Notes: a model not told the origin generated them from the letters alone. 12,995 bases of DNA from Clostridiales bacterium (GCA_003149835.1 QAMX01000145.1:1-12995); one strand, 5' to 3'; shown: positions 1 through 7,066, counted from the stretch's first letter. Numbers and translations are program-made.

Positions 1-1329
1 GCGGAAGCGATAGGCGCCGTCCGTTGTTTTGGCCTGCAAAATCAGGCCGTAGGTGATGTGAATGAGCTGGCGGCAGTCGTTCTGATCGAAAAGCGACGGC
101 AGCGCGCCGTCCGAAAGGCTGTCCAGCGGCGGAATTTTCGACAGGTCTGTCGTGACCTTGTAATACTTCTGCGCCTCGCTGAAATGCTCGAGCGCGAAGG
201 CGTGGATCTCCCGGTACAGCGCGGGCTGCGCCTCGGCGACGACGCGCATGGCGCAGAGCCAGTTCGTCCCCGCTGTTTTGAGGTGAAAGCGCCCCTGCGC
301 CGCCGCGGCGACCGCCGGAAAGACGGAGAACTTGTCCGAACCGGAGTGGACGCTGAGCTTGTAGCCGAAGCTCCGCGCGATGGCCGCATGGACGCCGAAA
401 CCCTGCGCAAACGCCTGAGCGTCGCCGATATAGTCGACGCCCTTCTGAAATTCGCCGGGAAAGCGCGGCGCCAGCGTCTGAAAGCGCACGCCGCGGCGCA
501 CAAGCTCCGAAGCGACGTACCAGTGCTGAGCCGGGGTGGTTTCCGTGTCCGTCTCGTCGACGGAGATTTCAAGGTCGGCCGTCTCCCTGCCGGCAAAGCA
601 CTCCCGCCAGACCTGCCCGGCGAAGTCGAGCGCCCGGTCATAGAGCAGCCGCGCCCGCAGATATTCGGCGCGGGAAATGAAAATTTCATGTCCCTCCGCG
701 CGGAACGTTTTGCCGGCGTAAAGCGCGCCGCGCTCGTCGTTACGATCATCGGCGGCGAGCAGCTCGGCTTCGCTCATCGCGGCGGCGGCCTTGTCGATAA
801 AATCGCTGACGTCGAGCGTGATCATCGTGTAGCCGAGGCCGAGCGCGCTTTGGATGTCGGCGATGGTTTTCAGGTGATCCCCGTCCGCGCCGAAGCCGCC
901 GCGGTAGCCGGCGCGGAATACCGCGAACGTCGCCGCGTCGAGCACCTCTTCATAGCTCCGGCCGGTGAGGTCGAGTTCGCGCATCGACTGCTGCGCGAGC
1001 ACGGGGACGAATTCGGGGTATGCGTTCAACAGCCGGCAGTGCGCCGTTCCGGCGATGCCGAGCCGGTCGCCGAGGCCGACGGTCATCGGTTCGGCGAGCA
1101 CGCGCCGCGGCGCGCAGAAAGGAAACATCTCCCGCAGAAGCGCGGCGTTCTCATGCGTGAGCGGGGCTTTTATATACTCCACCCGCGCGAGCTTCACCGG
1201 TTCGCCTACAAATCGCGAACCAGCGGGCGCAATGAGGAAGTCTTCTCCGCCGCAATCGGCCATGAAGACCGAGCCGCCCTCGCACGGCGCGACGGATTGC
1301 TGATAAGCGACGCCAAATCTCTTTCCCAT
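1..1329 (-). CDS. uxaE: Tagaturonate epimerase UxaE (3' end outside window)
   Basis: I read 443 codons from the ATG at 1329 to the window edge with no stop, so the C-terminus is missing, probably by some tens of residues. UxaE enzymes interconvert tagaturonate and fructuronate in the cytoplasm, joining galacturonate and glucuronate breakdown. The assignment rests on family-like blocks I recognise: HSGSDKFSVFP (residues 328-338), KTAGTNWL (351-358), YYKVTTDLSKIP (389-400) and DSLSDGALPSLFDQNDCRQL (403-422), with acidic clusters TLDVSDFID (171-179) and EISVDET (254-260) suited to a metal-dependent TIM-barrel sugar enzyme. AGGAG lies 8 bases before the start, inside the end of the small membrane gene, whose stop is only two bases upstream, so the two are almost certainly co-transcribed. 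No internal frameshift was seen. The specific activity is inferred from recalled family motifs; a related sugar isomerase or epimerase is the alternative. Confidence 0.75.
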   Translation of the reverse strand, partial: MGKRFGVAYQQSVAPCEGGSVFMADCGGEDFLIAPAGSRFVGEPVKLARVEYIKAPLTHENAALLREMFPFCAPRRVLAEPMTVGLGDRLGIAGTAHCRLLNAYPEFVPVLAQQSMRELDLTGRSYEEVLDAATFAVFRAGYRGGFGADGDHLKTIADIQSALGLGYTMITLDVSDFIDKAAAAMSEAELLAADDRNDERGALYAGKTFRAEGHEIFISRAEYLRARLLYDRALDFAGQVWRECFAGRETADLEISVDETDTETTPAQHWYVASELVRRGVRFQTLAPRFPGEFQKGVDYIGDAQAFAQGFGVHAAIARSFGYKLSVHSGSDKFSVFPAVAAAAQGRFHLKTAGTNWLCAMRVVAEAQPALYREIHAFALEHFSEAQKYYKVTTDLSKIPPLDSLSDGALPSLFDQNDCRQLIHITYGLILQAKTTDGAYRFR

Positions 1330-1331
1330 CT

Positions 1332-1610
1332 TTATTTCTCCTGTTCCTGTTGTTTGACAGATGTGCCGCCGTCTGCGCCGCCGCCGTTTTCCTGCGCCGC
1401 AGACTCGGCTTTCGCCTGTTCGGCGAGCTTGGCCCGGGCGCGGCGGAAGCGCGCCTGCCGAATCGAAAACATCGCCGCGATATAAACGGCGGCGGCCGCG
1501 CCGAACGCGATCAGAAGCGCCGTTGTGTCGATGGTCCTCCCATCCTTCCCGAGGCAAAAGCCGTTTTTGTCAGACGGAGCGGCGGCGCGCGGAAAACGCG
1601 CACCCGCCAA
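1332..1610 (-). CDS. Small single-span membrane protein of unknown function
   Basis: I do not recognise a family. The frame holds one strongly hydrophobic stretch (TTALLIAFGAAAAVYIAAMF) followed by an arginine/lysine-rich segment (RQARFRRARAKLAEQAK) and a polar Gly/Gln/Glu tail. By the positive-inside rule the C-terminal part should be cytoplasmic. The stop lies two bases before the uxaE ATG and carries the uxaE ribosome binding site, so the genes are coupled. The start is uncertain. The TTG at 1610 is only about 14 bases from the predicted transcription start, has a poor ribosome site and adds an unlikely-looking N-terminus. A GGGAGG at about 1536-1541 sits just before an in-frame ATC at 1532, which would give a 66-residue protein beginning right at the membrane segment. 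A frame error near the ATG at 1543 is also possible. Confidence 0.5.
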   Translation of the reverse strand: MAGARFPRAAAPSDKNGFCLGKDGRTIDTTALLIAFGAAAAVYIAAMFSIRQARFRRARAKLAEQAKAESAAQENGGGADGGTSVKQQEQEK

Positions 1611-1630
1611 AATCCCCGCCGACGCTTTCT

Positions 1631-1659
1631 ATTATAATACATCGTTCTGCCGGATTCAA
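1631..1659 (-). promoter_or_regulatory. Sigma-A promoter for the small membrane protein-uxaE unit
   Basis: Read on the minus strand, TTGAAT (1654-1659) is followed by a 17-base spacer and TATAAT (1631-1636). The predicted transcript starts near 1624. The boxes lie in an AT-rich island between the GDPD gene, which ends at 1755, and the small membrane gene, so uxaE is probably expressed separately from the genes to its right. I saw no clear operator around it. Confidence 0.75.
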
Positions 1660-1754
1660 GCAATTTCCGGCGAAAAAGGGGGAAAATACGGGGCGGCGAG
1701 GTTTCGATTCCAAACGCTTTCGCCGATTGCCGGCGGCTCGACGGAAACAGACGC

Positions 1755-2456
1755 TTATGCATGGAGCAGCGCCAGCGCAGGCCGCACCTCGTTGAGCAAA
1801 ACGCCGTCCGCGCCCCATTCGTCGCGCCAGAAAAGCAGCGTTTCCGGCGCGGTATAGCCGACAGCCTGCCCCGGCGCCTTCGCCATAATCCACAGCTCTT
1901 TGCCGGTTTGTCTGACCGCCCGTATGGTTTCCGGCGTCAGCCAGCTCTCCCAAAGGCGGATCGCGTCCGCGCCGGCGGCCGCAAATTCGGCGATACGCTC
2001 CGGCGCGGGCAGAAACGCGAGGATGGCCGCGCCGCTGTGCTCGCGCGCATAGCGGATGTCCTCGGCGCTGGTCAGGCCGAGCACGATCTGTTCCTCGCAC
2101 CCGTAACGGCGGCACAGATCCAGCAGCGGCTGCAAGCGCGCGCCGCCCTGCTTGACATGGTATAAAATCTGCCGCACGCCGCACCGCAGAAAGTCTTCCA
2201 TGGTGTGAGAGCAGAAGGCCGGATCGCTTTGACGGCGCAGGGCGAGAAACTCCGGCAGCGTCATTTCGGCGATGCGGCGCGGGTCGCCGAACAGACCGGC
2301 CGCCGTGTCGTCGTGATGGATGACCGGAACGCCGTCGGCGGTGAAACGGACGTCCATTTCCACATAGGCCGCGCCGGCGGCCAGCGAATGCCGCGCGGCC
2401 GCGACTGTCAGCTCGGGATAACGGTCGGTTCCGCAGCGGTGCGCGATGATTTTCAT
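1755..2456 (-). CDS. Glycerophosphodiester phosphodiesterase-like protein (GDPD family, divergent)
   Basis: The family hydrolyses glycerophosphodiesters to glycerol-3-phosphate and an alcohol, using a TIM barrel with a divalent metal. At 233 residues this is a normal bacterial length without signal peptide or membrane segment, so probably cytoplasmic. Visible motifs are AHRCG (residues 5-9, catalytic H6-R7), PELT (14-17, normally PENT), VEMDVRFTADGVPVIHHDD (32-50) with metal ligands E33 and D35 and second catalytic histidine H48, and a C-terminal GADGVLLNEV (215-224). Several usual positions differ: HRG is HRC, PENT is PELT, and the later Glu-x-Lys metal motif reads His100-Val-Lys102. The start has GGAGG about 11 bases upstream. 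It lies 64 bp downstream of the RCC1-repeat gene with no obvious terminator between, so both may share a transcript. The fold assignment is firm; activity is uncertain because of the altered metal site. Confidence 0.85.
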   Translation of the reverse strand: MKIIAHRCGTDRYPELTVAAARHSLAAGAAYVEMDVRFTADGVPVIHHDDTAAGLFGDPRRIAEMTLPEFLALRRQSDPAFCSHTMEDFLRCGVRQILYHVKQGGARLQPLLDLCRRYGCEEQIVLGLTSAEDIRYAREHSGAAILAFLPAPERIAEFAAAGADAIRLWESWLTPETIRAVRQTGKELWIMAKAPGQAVGYTAPETLLFWRDEWGADGVLLNEVRPALALLHA

Positions 2457-2520
2457 GCTCTCAGTCGCCTCCGTAGAAAATTTGCCTCCGCGGTTCGGGA
2501 ATAACGGCCGCCGGCGTAGT

Positions 2521-4011
2521 TTACTGCGGCGGCAGGCCGACCTCCTGCCACTGCGCCACGGACGGCACGGCGATATACTTGCCGGCCACCGAGACCGTGC
2601 CGTCGTTTTTGAGAAGCACCGAACACTCGGTATCGCTGGCGAGTACGGCGATCACGCCGGTGTACAGCGCGAGCTTGTTCTGCTCGTTTGACGTGTCGCC
2701 GACCGAATAAGCCGTGCCGTCGCTTTTGAGAAGCAGCGTGTTTTTCTCCGCAGTGGAGACGGCGATGACATCGGTGTATTCTTCAATTTCACACTGGCCG
2801 TAGGCGTTGTCGCCGGTGGCGACGAGCGTGCCGTCGCTTTTCAGCCCGATTGTGTGATAGGGGCCGGCCGCGACCATGACGATATCGGTCCAGCCGGCGA
2901 CGTCGCACTGGCCGTCGTCGTTGCTGCCCGCGGCGACGAGCGTACCGTCGCTTTTCAGACCCACCGTGTGCATATAGCCGGCGGCGACGGCGGAGATACC
3001 GGTCCAGCCGGCGACGTCGCACTGGCCGAATTCGTTGTCGCCGGCGGCGACGAGCGTACCGTCGCTTTTCAGGCCCACCGTATGCATATACGCCGCGGCG
3101 ACGTCGACGATATCGGTCCAGCCAGAGACGCCGCACTGGCCGTAGGTGTCGTCGCCGGCGGCGAGAACCGTGCCGTCGCTTTTCAGCCCTACGGTATGGC
3201 GATATCCGGCGGCGAGATCGATCAGGCCGTCCCAGCCGGTTAAGGTGAGCTGTCCGGCGCTGTTGCCGCCCGTGGCGTAAACGCCGCCGCCGGCTTTCAG
3301 CGCGAGCACGCTCTGGTGGCCGGCGGCGAAGACCCGCGCGGCGGAGGGGCCTAAGGCCCGGGCGTAAACGGCGCTGTCACGGATTTCGGGGATGGCGACG
3401 AACAGCGAGAGCGCGCCGAGCGCGTCGCCCGCATCGGCGAGCGAGACGGCGTGTTCATACGCGAGCAGCCGCGTCTCGCCGGCCTTTTCAGCCGCGCCGT
3501 CGGTTTCGCCGGCGCGTTCATAGAGCCGCAGCGCCGTCAGATAGTCCTGCGCGTCGACCGCGGCGTCGGCCATATCGCAGTCGATGCGGGCGATCATCGC
3601 GTCGCTCTCGCCGAAGCCGTACAGCCCGACCAGAGTTTGGCGCGCCGTTTCCAGCTCGCCCGCCTCGTACTGCTGTACGGCGAGAGCGAAACCGGCCTCC
3701 TTGGCGAGCGTGCGGCTGTCCTTGTAGTCGCCGAGCGCTTGGAAGCGCTCGGCCGCCGCCGCGCAGCTGCCCTGCTCCAACAGCCGCTTCGCGCGGCCGT
3801 AGGCCAGCGCGTCGTCGAGCACGGTTCCGTATAAGACCAGACCGATGCAGACCAGCGCGGCGGCGGGGAGCAGCCAGCGCAGGCAGATGCGCCGGATTTT
3901 ACCGGCCTTTTCTTTTTTGGCGCGCTTGACCGCGAGAATCCGCTCCGCCTCGATGCGGACGGATTCGGGGAGGTTGTCCGGATGGTTTTGGCGGTTGGAA
4001 GAGTTTGCCAT
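2521..4011 (-). CDS. Membrane-anchored YKDS-helical-repeat and RCC1-like repeat protein
   Basis: This is a 496-residue protein of unknown role. Residues 1-44 are polar and basic (AKKEKAGKIRR at 31-41), followed by one transmembrane segment (about 46-64), giving a predicted N-in, C-out anchor. Residues about 70-220 form roughly four helical TPR-like repeats of about 38 residues, the first containing the LGDYKDS signature (93-99). Residues about 227-490 form seven RCC1-like units carrying variants of HTVGLKSDGTLVAAGDN and a GQC-x-VAGWTDI linker, which should close into a beta-propeller. RCC1 propellers are usually protein-binding platforms; some bacterial ones are surface or secreted proteins. 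A partner or ligand cannot be named. AAGGAG lies 13 bases before the ATG, rather far. The central units are also repeats at DNA level. A function as a surface binding protein is my inference. Confidence 0.85.
   Translation of the reverse strand: MANSSNRQNHPDNLPESVRIEAERILAVKRAKKEKAGKIRRICLRWLLPAAALVCIGLVLYGTVLDDALAYGRAKRLLEQGSCAAAAERFQALGDYKDSRTLAKEAGFALAVQQYEAGELETARQTLVGLYGFGESDAMIARIDCDMADAAVDAQDYLTALRLYERAGETDGAAEKAGETRLLAYEHAVSLADAGDALGALSLFVAIPEIRDSAVYARALGPSAARVFAAGHQSVLALKAGGGVYATGGNSAGQLTLTGWDGLIDLAAGYRHTVGLKSDGTVLAAGDDTYGQCGVSGWTDIVDVAAAYMHTVGLKSDGTLVAAGDNEFGQCDVAGWTGISAVAAGYMHTVGLKSDGTLVAAGSNDDGQCDVAGWTDIVMVAAGPYHTIGLKSDGTLVATGDNAYGQCEIEEYTDVIAVSTAEKNTLLLKSDGTAYSVGDTSNEQNKLALYTGVIAVLASDTECSVLLKNDGTVSVAGKYIAVPSVAQWQEVGLPPQ
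2717..3240 (-). repeat. 114-bp tandem repeats coding RCC1-like units
   Basis: The block CCGTCGCTTTT recurs at 2717, 2831, 2945, 3059 and 3173, exactly 114 bp (38 codons) apart; a related copy at 2600 is offset by 117 bp. The units are closely similar but not identical at DNA level and all lie in frame inside the RCC1-like gene. The spacing keeps the reading frame, so gain or loss of whole units by recombination would leave the protein open. The most alike units are the central ones, residues about 262-405 of the protein. Confidence 0.85.
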
Positions 4012-4108
4012 GGTAAAACGTTCACTCCTTGTGTGCGCGCGGCACGGGTTGATCAGGGGCGGCGAGAGAAAACGCCGCCCGCCGCCGCTTTTTTTAAAAC
4101 CGGGGCCG

Positions 4109-4152
4109 AAAAAAGCGGGCGCGCCACCGGCCGTTCCGATGGGCGCGCCCGC
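4109..4152 (-). terminator. Rho-independent terminator (or attenuator)
   Basis: Read on the minus strand, GCGGGCGCGCC (4142-4152) and GGCGCGCCCGC (4115-4125) form a perfect 11-bp GC stem around a 16-base loop, followed directly by six T (4114-4109). It lies about 190 bases after the stop of the beta-propeller gene and most simply ends that transcript. If the promoter candidate at 4283-4312 is real, the same stem-loop sits in the leader of the RCC1-repeat gene and could act as an attenuator. Confidence 0.75.
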
Positions 4153-4282
4153 GCCGCACGGTTCGCGGCGAATTTGCGGCTGCGTGCGCGCGGAACCGGC
4201 CGTCTGGCGGAGATGCCGCGCGGCGGCGCTGCCGACAGGATGTGCCTCCCGGCGCGCTTCCGCTGAAAATCAATGCGTCTTC

Positions 4283-4312
4283 ATTGTATCACGGCGCGGC
4301 GGCGGTTGGTGA
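4283..4312 (-). promoter_or_regulatory. Possible extended -10 promoter upstream of the RCC1-repeat gene
   Basis: On the minus strand TGATACAAT gives an extended -10 (TACAAT at 4283-4288 preceded by TGN). The -35 is weak: TCACCA at 4307-4312 with an 18-base spacer. The transcript would start near 4276, about 265 bases before the RCC1-repeat gene, and would pass the stem-loop at 4109-4152. I saw no better promoter between that stem-loop and the gene. Confidence 0.4.
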
Positions 4313-4337
4313 AGAATTTGTAAAAAATGGCGGCGCC

Positions 4338-5723
4338 TTATCGCATGTAGCTGCGGATACGGTGAAAGGTGATAAAATTGGCGTTGTGGAAATTCTCCGC
4401 GCCGTTGACGGCCGTGCGCGAAACCGCGAGGATATCGTCGCCGTCGAAAAGGAAGCTCGGATACTGAAAGCCGACCTTGTCCTCGCCCTCGGGAAAGCAG
4501 TTGTCGGCGTAGTTGAGGATGTCGCGCTTAATCTGCCAGTGAATCAGATCGTCGGAAACCGACAGGGTTAGGACGTTGCGCTGGTTGAGCGTTTCCGTGG
4601 TGACGCGGTTGGAAAGCGCGTAGTAGCGCCCGTCCGACGGGGAGCGCAGAATATAAAACTTCGAGAGGTTGCCGGGAAACTCGACTGTGCGCGCGAAGCG
4701 CGGCGGCTGATCGGGGTGTTCGGCGTCGAGGAGGGTCATATACGCCTTGCCGTAATTGGGCACGCACGTCGCCGTCTGATACCGCAGGAGATCGACCAGC
4801 CCGCCGTCGGGCGCGACGAGGACGTTGCCCTCGATGGTTCCGCCGATCGGATAGCCCCGGACGTCGGAGACCTGCGCCGGATCATAGGGCAGAAAGCCTG
4901 TGCAGACCCATGATTCGGGGCGCATGAGGTCGGCGTTTACGTCGGCTGAGACTGCGCCCGGACAGTGCATCCGCTGCCGCCACGAGCCGAATTCCACGCC
5001 CGACCAGAGCCGGCCGGCGTGTTCGATGACCGGCATGGGCGCTTTATGAGGCCCGCCCTCCTCCGAAGAACCGCCTTCGAGGAGCTGAACGGGGCCGCGC
5101 CAGCTCATGCCGCAGTCGGAGGATTCGTAGAGCAGCAGCGCGCCGTATTCCGTGGCGGTCGCGAGCAGATAGACCTTGCCGCGGTGGACAAACAGCCCGC
5201 CCCAGAAGCACGGCGACAGCGCCGAGGCGAAGCGCCATGTCTGCCCGCCGTCCTCGGAACGGTAGACGTGGGTCAGGTTCTGGCCGCCCTTGCTGCGGTA
5301 GATATCGTGCGAAACCAGCAGCGAACCGTCCGGCGCGGCGCAGATCGACGGGCTGCACGTCGCGTTGCCCGAGGCGATAAACGTATCGTCCTCGGGGTGA
5401 AGATAGGCGACGACCGTCCCCGGCACAAAGCCGCAGCGGAACAAACGGTCGGCGCTGCGGCAGAGCACCGTCCCGTCCGGCGTTTCGGCGGTGATGCGGA
5501 TCTCATAGTCCGCGCCGTTGAGGAGCGGAGCGATGGTCGCGCTTTCGCCGCGGCACGGATACCGGTCCCACTCGCCGGAGGTGAGCAGGCGGACGTTGGC
5601 GAAGAGCGCCGCGCCGGCGGCGGAACCGCCCGCGGAGAACTCGAAGGTCAGGCGCTGGTCGCCGGGCGCCATGCGCACAATCGAGACGGACGGGGCGGGG
5701 GTTGCATTCGGTTCGGCGGACAT
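4338..5723 (-). CDS. BNR/Asp-box beta-propeller protein, sialidase superfamily
   Basis: A 461-residue protein. I chose the ATG at 5723 because AGGAGG lies 10 bases upstream; a longer frame to 5792 adds only an arginine-rich, non-protein-like stretch. Residues about 10-100 look like a beta-sandwich (fibronectin-III-like) domain. The rest should be a beta-propeller with two clear Asp boxes, SEDGGQTW (156-163) and SSDCGMSW (201-208), and a third Asp-box-like SVSDDLIHW (388-396). Asp boxes are structural, typical of sialidases and related glycosidases; no FRIP motif or full arginine triad can be assigned, so substrate and catalysis are open. No signal peptide or membrane segment is visible, suggesting a cytoplasmic protein, perhaps acting on imported sugars. 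It has its own apparent terminators on both sides. No specific promoter was found in the 167-base gap to the GNAT gene. Confidence 0.75.
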   Translation of the reverse strand: MSAEPNATPAPSVSIVRMAPGDQRLTFEFSAGGSAAGAALFANVRLLTSGEWDRYPCRGESATIAPLLNGADYEIRITAETPDGTVLCRSADRLFRCGFVPGTVVAYLHPEDDTFIASGNATCSPSICAAPDGSLLVSHDIYRSKGGQNLTHVYRSEDGGQTWRFASALSPCFWGGLFVHRGKVYLLATATEYGALLLYESSDCGMSWRGPVQLLEGGSSEEGGPHKAPMPVIEHAGRLWSGVEFGSWRQRMHCPGAVSADVNADLMRPESWVCTGFLPYDPAQVSDVRGYPIGGTIEGNVLVAPDGGLVDLLRYQTATCVPNYGKAYMTLLDAEHPDQPPRFARTVEFPGNLSKFYILRSPSDGRYYALSNRVTTETLNQRNVLTLSVSDDLIHWQIKRDILNYADNCFPEGEDKVGFQYPSFLFDGDDILAVSRTAVNGAENFHNANFITFHRIRSYMR

Positions 5724-5801
5724 TGAGAGCATTCCTCCTATTTTAAGGGTTGGCCGGCCGCGGCGGGCGCGGCGGCGGGACGGACGGGACAAACGGAAAC
5801 G

Positions 5802-5835
5802 GACGGCGGGCGGAACCGAGCGCCCGCCCGCCGTC
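5802..5835 (-). terminator. Stem-loop after the GNAT gene, probable terminator
   Basis: A perfect 12-bp inverted repeat, GACGGCGGGCGG (5802-5813) and CCGCCCGCCGTC (5824-5835), encloses a 10-base loop. On the minus strand it comes about 55 bases after the GNAT stop and is followed by a pyrimidine-rich but interrupted T tract (CGTTTCCGTTTGTCCC). The stem is strong; the tail is poorer than in a textbook terminator. Confidence 0.55.
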
Positions 5836-5890
5836 AGAAAGGCCGTTTCCTGTTTTCGCCGCGCCGAAACGCGGCCGTTTGTAAGCGCGG

Positions 5891-7066
5891 TTACACACGC
5901 TCTGTGTCGAAATGCATGAGCGGGAGCGGAAGCCAGCTGTTGACCAGCCGCATGACCGCCGCGGGCAGGTCAAAGCCGGTCAGCGCGGCGGGCGCGGGGC
6001 CGCAGAGCGCGTAAACCGCGTCCAGCGCGCTGAAACACAGGTCGGCCGCCGCGCCGGTCGGCTCGACGGAAACCGCGCCGTTGCCGTAGCTCAGCGCATA
6101 CCGGCCGCTGCCGGCGATGTCTAAGACAAGCGTCCCTTCTTCCAGCGTCGCGTATGTGGCTTTGAGCGCCAGCAGCGCCCGGAACGCCGCCGGCCAGTCC
6201 AGCACGTTCCACATCGCGTCGCTCGCCGCCGAGAGGCCGCCGCTGATGCGGAGCAGCCCGCCGAAATGGCGGAGCTGCCACTCTCCGAGCCGCAGGCTGA
6301 CGCGCTGCCGCGTCTGCAAAATATAGGAAAACACCACGCGCTCGCTGTCGGCGTCGTCTTTCAGAACGATTTCGCGCACGTCGCTCCTGCCGTCGCGCGC
6401 GCCGGTCATGGCCAGATAGCCGAGCAGCTCGCCGGAGGCGGAGTAAACCGCATAGGGCGTAAAGCCCGACCAGCTGTAAAAGCGCAGGGCGAAATCGTCG
6501 CGGTCGTAGACATAATGGACGCGCTTTTGCGCATAAATGGCGTGCAGCGCGTCGATCAGCTCCGTCTCCGCGGCTTCAAAGGCGCGGAAGGTGAACGCGG
6601 AGCCGTCGTCGCCGCGGCAGACGTCGCGCACGGCGTCATACGACAAATCGGTGCGGTAGCTGACGCCGCCGATCTCGTAGCCGAAATGGTTGTAGCGCGA
6701 GCGGCGGCCGCCCAAGTTGGAGAGCGCCGCGCCGCTTTTTTTCATTTCTTCCAAATTATAATTCATCAGCATCGACATAAAGCCGCGGCCGCGGGCGCGC
6801 GGATGGGTGGCGACGCTGCCGATGCCGAATACTTTCAGCTCTGTCCCGCAGATCGAGAGCGTCCGCGGATAGGCGAGGATCGAGGCCTTGATGACGCCGT
6901 CCTCGCGCAGATTGATCAGAGCGTCCATGCACGCCTCGGTGCGGCGGTAGAGGTTCGGGTACATCAGGGGAAAATCGTGCGACGAGCTGTTTTTGGAAAA
7001 GACGTAGTCGAGAAAGTCAATGACTTCTTCAAACTCGGAGACCTTTCCGCGGCTGATTTCAATCAT
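5891..7066 (-). CDS. Eis-like GNAT-family N-acetyltransferase
   Basis: A 391-residue protein with the architecture of Eis-type acetyltransferases: an N-terminal GNAT domain, a second GNAT-like half and a C-terminal sterol-carrier-like domain. Such enzymes move acetyl groups from acetyl-CoA to amines of small molecules or proteins in the cytoplasm. The acetyl-CoA loop is visible as VATHPRARGRGF (85-96), with R90-x-x-G93-x-G95 as the pyrophosphate-binding motif, and YNHFGYE (125-131) matches the conserved Tyr/Phe-Gly-Tyr block after it. The protein ends FDTERV, typical of the family's buried C-terminus. It has its own promoter (7156-7184) and a stem-loop after the stop, so it is probably monocistronic. 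AAAGG lies about 11 bases before the ATG. The true substrate cannot be told; calling it an aminoglycoside-resistance enzyme would be unsupported. Confidence 0.85.
   Translation of the reverse strand: MIEISRGKVSEFEEVIDFLDYVFSKNSSSHDFPLMYPNLYRRTEACMDALINLREDGVIKASILAYPRTLSICGTELKVFGIGSVATHPRARGRGFMSMLMNYNLEEMKKSGAALSNLGGRRSRYNHFGYEIGGVSYRTDLSYDAVRDVCRGDDGSAFTFRAFEAAETELIDALHAIYAQKRVHYVYDRDDFALRFYSWSGFTPYAVYSASGELLGYLAMTGARDGRSDVREIVLKDDADSERVVFSYILQTRQRVSLRLGEWQLRHFGGLLRISGGLSAASDAMWNVLDWPAAFRALLALKATYATLEEGTLVLDIAGSGRYALSYGNGAVSVEPTGAAADLCFSALDAVYALCGPAPAALTGFDLPAAVMRLVNSWLPLPLMHFDTERV

Larger units (their letters stand above)
4012..4337. other. Non-coding gap with terminator and possible leader of the RCC1-repeat gene
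   Basis: This 326-base gap separates the beta-propeller gene (stop at 4338) from the RCC1-repeat gene (start at 4011), both on the minus strand. I see no convincing gene in it. It holds a possible extended -10 promoter (4283-4312), a strong minus-strand stem-loop with a T6 tail (4109-4152), an inverted A/T-tract pair CCGCTTTTTT (4085-4094) and AAAAAAGCGG (4109-4118), and a GGGCGGCG/CGCCGCCC inverted repeat near 4060-4083. The AAGGAG before the RCC1-repeat gene is at its left end. Confidence 0.6.

Noticed and set aside
58..1485. Long plus-strand open frame of 475 codons
   Set aside because: It is antisense to uxaE, arginine-rich, shows no family motifs, and spans the small membrane gene and the intergenic junction; high GC with strong codon bias makes such frames open by chance.
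1640..1754. CGCCG/CGGCG hairpin after the GDPD gene as a terminator
   Set aside because: Only five base pairs and no T tract; expected by chance at this GC content.
4085..4118. Inverted repeat CCGCTTTTTT/AAAAAAGCGG as a separate element
   Set aside because: Its right half is the T tract and stem base of the minus-strand terminator; it may only reflect a two-way terminator, and no plus-strand gene feeds into it.
3845..4312. Plus-strand frame covering the gap at 4012-4337
   Set aside because: Starts inside the RCC1-repeat gene on the other strand, is rich in Arg, Ala and Pro, and runs through the terminator stem; no ribosome site.
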